The translations under genes and the position numbers were made by a program. Shown here piece by piece: positions 5,751 to 7,765 of a DNA stretch of 7,765 bases (positions within the stretch are counted from its first letter, which is position 1; each line of letters begins with the position of its first letter). The notes under the pieces are model-generated. The model was not told where the DNA came from and searched no databases. It saw only the letters and a list, made by a program, of their open reading frames with translations. The DNA lies in contig PKYM01000262.1 of NCBI GenBank assembly GCA_003132645.1, positions 1 to 7,765 on the forward strand, read 5' to 3'. This stretch comes from Actinomycetota bacterium. GTDB lineage: Bacteria > Actinomycetota > Thermoleophilia > UBA2241.

Positions 5751-6714
5751 GCGACGCTACTTCGCCAGGAAGATCCTCAACTCGCTGTTGACGATCGCCA
5801 TCATCGCGTCGTTTAACTTCGTGCTCTTTCGCATCCTGCCGGGCGACCCGGCGCGACTGCTCGTGCCCAAGGGGCGCTTTTCCATGGACGCCATGGCCAA
5901 GCAGAGGGCGAACTTCCATCTCGACCGGCCCATGTGGGAGCAGTTCATCTACTACTGGAAGGACACCGTCCAGCTCAAGTTGGGCGACTCGTTCGCCCAG
6001 AAGCGTCCGGTGGCCCAGGTGGTCGGCGAGCGCATCTGGCCGACGGTCTTGCTCGTCGGCACCGGCACGATCATCGCGACGATCATCGGATTAATCACCG
6101 GGGTCATGGCCGGCTGGCGACGAAACAGCAAGTTCGACGTGATCACCACCAACACCGGCATGATCATGTACTCCATGCCGACCTTCTGGGTCTGCCTCAT
6201 CTTCATCATGATCTTCAGCACCTGGTTACGCTGGTTTCCCGTGGGGCGCATGTACGACCCGGGGGTCACCTACTCGAGCTGGTTCGGGCAGATGGGCGCC
6301 CTGGCGCACCACCTCTTCCTGCCGGCCTTCACCTTCGCCATCACCTACATGGGTGAATACCACCTGATCGTGCGCAGCTCGCTGACGGGCGTCATGAAAG
6401 AAGACTACGTCCTGACGGCGCGCGCCAAGGGCCTGTCAGACAGCGCCGTGCTGTGGAAGCACGTCACGCCCAACGCCATGCTGCCGACTGTCACGCTGGT
6501 CATGATGAACATCGGCTTCGTACTGTCGGGCGCCATCCTTACCGAGGCGGTGTTCAACTGGCCGGGACTCGGCCTGCTCTCCTTCGACTCGATGATGCAA
6601 CGTGATTATCCGGTGATGCAGGCGGTGTTCCTGCTGGGCAGCATCGCGGTGATCGTGGCCAACCTCATCGCCGATATCATGTACTACTACCTCGACCCGC
6701 GGGTGAAGGCATGA
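5743..6714 (+). CDS. ABC peptide/solute importer permease, DppB/OppB-like
   Basis: Inner-membrane permease of a peptide/nickel-type ABC importer (binding-protein-dependent transport family), 323 residues, a normal length for DppB. Visible features: N-terminal helix about 11-31 running into the family signature FRILPGDPAR; a loop region with LGDSFAQKRPV; a core of further helices near 99-123, 135-160, 187-209, 248-272 and 293-316; the cytoplasmic EAA coupling loop at about 211-240 (DYVLTARAKGLSDSAVLWKH, then NAMLP), which docks on the ATPase; and the C-terminal family ending TEAVFNWPGLGLL ... YYYLDPRVKA. GTG 5743 is the only plausible start: an in-frame TGA lies at 5713-5715 and no other start occurs between them. 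It has no Shine-Dalgarno of its own and overlaps a short leader ORF. Its stop overlaps the next gene's start (ATGA, 6711-6714), so the two permeases are cotranscribed and probably form a heterodimer. The substrate cannot be read from sequence. Confidence 0.94.
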   Translation: MDKRRYFARKILNSLLTIAIIASFNFVLFRILPGDPARLLVPKGRFSMDAMAKQRANFHLDRPMWEQFIYYWKDTVQLKLGDSFAQKRPVAQVVGERIWPTVLLVGTGTIIATIIGLITGVMAGWRRNSKFDVITTNTGMIMYSMPTFWVCLIFIMIFSTWLRWFPVGRMYDPGVTYSSWFGQMGALAHHLFLPAFTFAITYMGEYHLIVRSSLTGVMKEDYVLTARAKGLSDSAVLWKHVTPNAMLPTVTLVMMNIGFVLSGAILTEAVFNWPGLGLLSFDSMMQRDYPVMQAVFLLGSIAVIVANLIADIMYYYLDPRVKA

Positions 6715-7765
6715 TCCCCGCGCGCCTGAGGAACTGGATCCTGCTGTGGACGTCGGTCGTCTGGCTCCTGCTCGAACTGATCACGTACCCCAAGAACCGG
6801 CCGCTGCACACCGGCCTCGCACACGTGCTGGCGGGCTTCTTCGCGCCCAGCGTCGGCAACTACCCGGCCTGGGTCCCGCTGCTGCTGGCTGTCATCCTCG
6901 GCGCCTACGGCGTCGTCAAGCTGGTCCGCCAGGCCGAGGCGTCGGCCCTTCCGTGGGTGCTCATTGCCGCCGCCCTCGAAGCGGGCGTCTGGTTCGTCGC
7001 GGCCAGCGGGCTCCTCCACGGCCAGTTCTCGCTCAGCGGCAAGCACACGAGCATCGCCTGGCTGTTCCAGACGATCCTCATCGTGCTCATCGCCGGCGTC
7101 GTCTACGCGCGGGGCGCCGCCAACCCCGAGCGCGCCGAGCTCACCGTCTGGAACACGCGCCAGATCTGGCGCCTGTACCGCTCGAACTGGCAGGGCATGG
7201 CCGGCCTCTACATCATGGTCTTCTTCGTGGCCATGGCCCTGCTCGCGCCCTTCCTTGCCGATCACGCGCTGCTCGACCCGACCGCCCAGATCGGCGCGCC
7301 GTTCGCGCCGCCGACGTTGTCGTACTACCACTGGTTCGGCACCACCGAACAGGGCATGTCGGTGCTCGCCGAGTTCATCTGGAGCGCCCGCATCTCGCTG
7401 TTCGTCGGTCTTTTCGCGACGGTCATCTCGACCGTCCTCGGAGCCAGCATCGGCATCATGGCCGGCTACTACCACGGCTGGTTCAGCGAAGTGCTGATGC
7501 GCATCACCGACGCCTTCCTCGTGATCCCCTGGCTGCCGCTGGCCATGGTGCTGGTCGCCGCCTGGGGTCAGAACTACATGATCATCATCCTGATCATCGG
7601 CATGACGAGCTGGCCGGGCACCGCCCGCGTGGTGCGCGCCGACGCCCTGCGCGTACGCGAGTTGCAGTTCATCGAGCGCGGCCGCGCCATCGGTTCGAGC
7701 AACTGGCACATCATGAACAAGCACATCCTGCCCAACGTGTTCCCGCTGATCTTCGCCAACACCAT
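6711..7765 (+). CDS. ABC peptide/solute importer permease, DppC-like with N-terminal membrane extension (partial at 3' end)
   Basis: Partner permease of the preceding DppB-like protein; starts at ATG 6711 inside an ATGA overlap and is still open at the window end (351 codons plus 2 bases). Residues from about 149 are a recognisable DppC: a pre-helix RQIWRLYRSNWQGMAGL, a first core helix about 160-178 (APFLADH at its end), the FGTTEQG segment (209-215), WSARISLFVGL, AGYYHGWFSEVLMRITDAFL and the EAA loop from about 307 (VVRADALRVRELQFIERGRAIG, then HILPN). The usual FGTDxxGRDV motif is altered: the Asp is Thr and GRD is GMS. Residues 1-148 are extra. They contain four predicted helices (about 9-26, 52-72, 81-101, 114-133) with no family I recognise. 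Roughly 70-90 C-terminal residues should follow beyond the window. Substrate-binding and ATPase genes are not in the window; downstream genes may supply them. Confidence 0.9.
   Translation, partial: MIPARLRNWILLWTSVVWLLLELITYPKNRPLHTGLAHVLAGFFAPSVGNYPAWVPLLLAVILGAYGVVKLVRQAEASALPWVLIAAALEAGVWFVAASGLLHGQFSLSGKHTSIAWLFQTILIVLIAGVVYARGAANPERAELTVWNTRQIWRLYRSNWQGMAGLYIMVFFVAMALLAPFLADHALLDPTAQIGAPFAPPTLSYYHWFGTTEQGMSVLAEFIWSARISLFVGLFATVISTVLGASIGIMAGYYHGWFSEVLMRITDAFLVIPWLPLAMVLVAAWGQNYMIIILIIGMTSWPGTARVVRADALRVRELQFIERGRAIGSSNWHIMNKHILPNVFPLIFANT

Noticed and set aside
5531..5791. 86-codon + strand ORF before the permease genes
   Set aside because: Its ATG lies within the candidate -10 element, it overlaps the permease start out of frame and ends inside that gene, and its composition is unstructured.
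6687..7724. Long open frame on the minus strand (345 codons) antisense to the DppC-like permease
   Set aside because: The product is rich in His, Asp, Glu, Arg and Gly with no domain pattern. The + strand frame encodes a recognisable permease.
1..7765. Mobile elements, CRISPR arrays, tRNA or rRNA genes
   Set aside because: No transposase or integrase motifs, terminal inverted repeats, spaced identical repeats, tRNA-like cloverleaf or rRNA-like sequence was seen on either strand.

Overview
The window is a GC-rich bacterial chromosome fragment in which third codon positions are almost all G or C and every supported gene lies on the + strand. The GroEL sequence type, the long GAF/GGDEF/HD-GYP sensor and the peptide-transporter permeases would fit a Chloroflexota-like or deep actinobacterial lineage. 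That placement is inference from sequence style, not a search result.

Layout, left to right: (1) the 3' end of groL (1-591), closed by a textbook intrinsic terminator (634-673). (2) A mostly non-coding stretch with one small, arginine-rich ORF (852-1118) that opens with five in-phase 15-nt repeats. (3) A large membrane-anchored c-di-GMP enzyme (1271-4387): four predicted TM helices, three GAF domains, an intact GGDEF domain with I-site, and an intact HD-GYP domain. (4) A promoter-like element, a good Shine-Dalgarno and a stand-alone AcsE/MtrH-like methyltetrahydrofolate methyltransferase (4569-5375). (5) A 367-nt structured leader containing a candidate promoter, two compact hairpins and a 15-codon upstream ORF that overlaps the next start codon. 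(6) Two permease genes of a dipeptide/oligopeptide-type (DppB/DppC-like) ABC importer, overlapping by ATGA. The second is cut by the window end and carries an unusual N-terminal extension of about 148 residues with four predicted TM helices.

The genes form separate transcription units rather than one pathway: chaperonin, second-messenger turnover, one-carbon/corrinoid methyl transfer and solute import. Only the two permeases are clearly an operon. No mobile element, CRISPR array, tRNA or rRNA was seen. The parts most worth following up are the N-terminally extended DppC-like permease, the overlapping upstream ORF that may couple its operon to translation, and the small repeat/Arg-rich ORF. 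None of these by itself demonstrates a new system.
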